NCBI RefSeq assembly: GCF_015831345.1
Contig: NZ_JADWYS010000001.1
Location: 3,066,618 to 3,130,617, forward strand
DNA from: Caenimonas aquaedulcis
GTDB lineage: Bacteria; Pseudomonadota; Gammaproteobacteria; Burkholderiales; Burkholderiaceae_C
Direction of reading: 5' to 3'
Length of the DNA: 64,000 bases
Shown here: positions 63,646 to 64,000 of the stretch, piece after piece
Layout of the letters: each line of letters opens with the position of its first letter
Position numbering within the stretch: the first letter of the stretch is position 1
Notes under the pieces: generated by a model
What the model was told of the DNA's origin: nothing
Seen by the model: only the letters and a program-made list of their open reading frames with translations
The model's database searches: none
Made by a program: the position numbers and the translations under genes

Positions 63646-63999
63646 TCAATAAATCTTGCTGCAGCTCGCACTCACCGTGGTCATCTGCCCGCCCACCCGC
63701 AGCTGCGCAGTCCCGACCAGGTTCGTCCCCGAGATCGTCATGTTGAACGACCCGCCGCTATTGGTCGTTCCGCTGAAGGTCGATCCGACGACCTGGCCCA
63801 GGCCGTAGCCGTTCAGGTCCTGGTAGTCCTCGAGCGCCACCACGCCGAACGCAGCGCGTCCATCCGGATAGCCGACCACGGCGATCGCGCCGGTCTTGGG
63901 CCCGACGACGCATTGGTACGCGCCGTCGATCACTCCGCCTCCCGCGAAGCAGGCCAGGGGTGCTGCGAGCGCAGCGCTCAGAAGAAGTCGCTTCATCAT
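63646..63999 (-). CDS. Small exported protein of unknown function
   Basis: 117 residues with two adjacent ATG codons (63999 and 63996). The signal peptide (LLLSAALAAPLACFAGG) is followed by a beta-rich domain (GAYQCVVGPKTGAIAVVGYP, TFSGTTNSGGSFNMTISGTN). No family recognised. The full gene appears to fit inside the window; its promoter lies outside. Confidence 0.6.
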   Translation of the reverse strand: MMKRLLLSAALAAPLACFAGGGVIDGAYQCVVGPKTGAIAVVGYPDGRAAFGVVALEDYQDLNGYGLGQVVGSTFSGTTNSGGSFNMTISGTNLVGTAQLRVGGQMTTVSASCSKIY

Positions 64000-64000
64000 G

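Overview
The window is chromosomal DNA of a GC-rich betaproteobacterium of the order Burkholderiales. The gene orders tRNA-Tyr/Gly/Thr-tuf-tRNA-Trp-secE-nusG-rplKAJL-rpoBC and trpE-trpG-...-trpD-trpC-ung, together with the protein sequences, point to Comamonadaceae. A Ramlibacter- or Variovorax-like genus is an inference.

Bases 1-11.9 kb are accessory chromosome. The window opens inside a large-subunit catalase (KatE type). A Crp/Fnr regulator follows, then a tightly overlapping signalling operon: hybrid histidine kinase, response regulator with PAS, an unrecognised 153-residue protein, a double-domain KaiC/RAD55-like ATPase broken by a frameshift, and a histidine kinase. Next come a lipoprotein with Ig-like repeats and an ice-binding-type (DUF3494) domain, an OmpA-family protein and a BON-domain lipoprotein.

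Bases 12-21.6 kb hold gph, a secreted chalcone-isomerase-like gene and the tryptophan cluster. A 27-codon leader with two Trp codons and hairpins precedes trpE. A GxxExxY gene bounded by ~44-nt inverted repeats sits between trpE and trpG. ltaE, a LysE-type exporter, trpD, trpC, ung and a patatin-like gene follow.

Bases 21.6-41.4 kb are core genome: four tRNA genes, tuf, secE, nusG, four ribosomal protein genes with regulatory leaders, rpoB and rpoC ending at a strong terminator. After them come a LemA-like gene, rsmB, a DUF4390 gene, an NtrY-like kinase, an NtrX-like regulator lacking the AAA+ domain, and tRNA-Phe.

Bases 41341-61669 are a 20.3-kb integrated element in tRNA-Phe. It is bounded by a perfect 55-bp direct repeat and carries a tyrosine integrase next to the right end. 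A leftward operon (58.4-51.9 kb) encodes an AlpA-like regulator, a toprim protein, a DUF3987 ATPase, a zinc-cluster protein, a SET-domain protein and small conserved proteins, and looks like its replication/maintenance module. The left half is cargo with visibly lower GC: a GIY-YIG/transmembrane/Cys-repeat protein, a protein with three RNA-polymerase-alpha-CTD-like modules paired with a putative zinc protein, a second GIY-YIG protein, a secreted HNH nuclease, a minimal ATP-dependent DNA ligase, two divergent large serine recombinases, and a small-protein/tail-anchored-protein pair. I see no relaxase, type IV secretion or virion genes, so it resembles an integrative mobilizable or satellite-type island. 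This cargo is the most likely place for an undescribed system.

Bases 61.7-64 kb, right of the element, hold the displaced tRNA-Phe terminator and three exported proteins of little-known function, one a gluzincin-type metallopeptidase lipoprotein.
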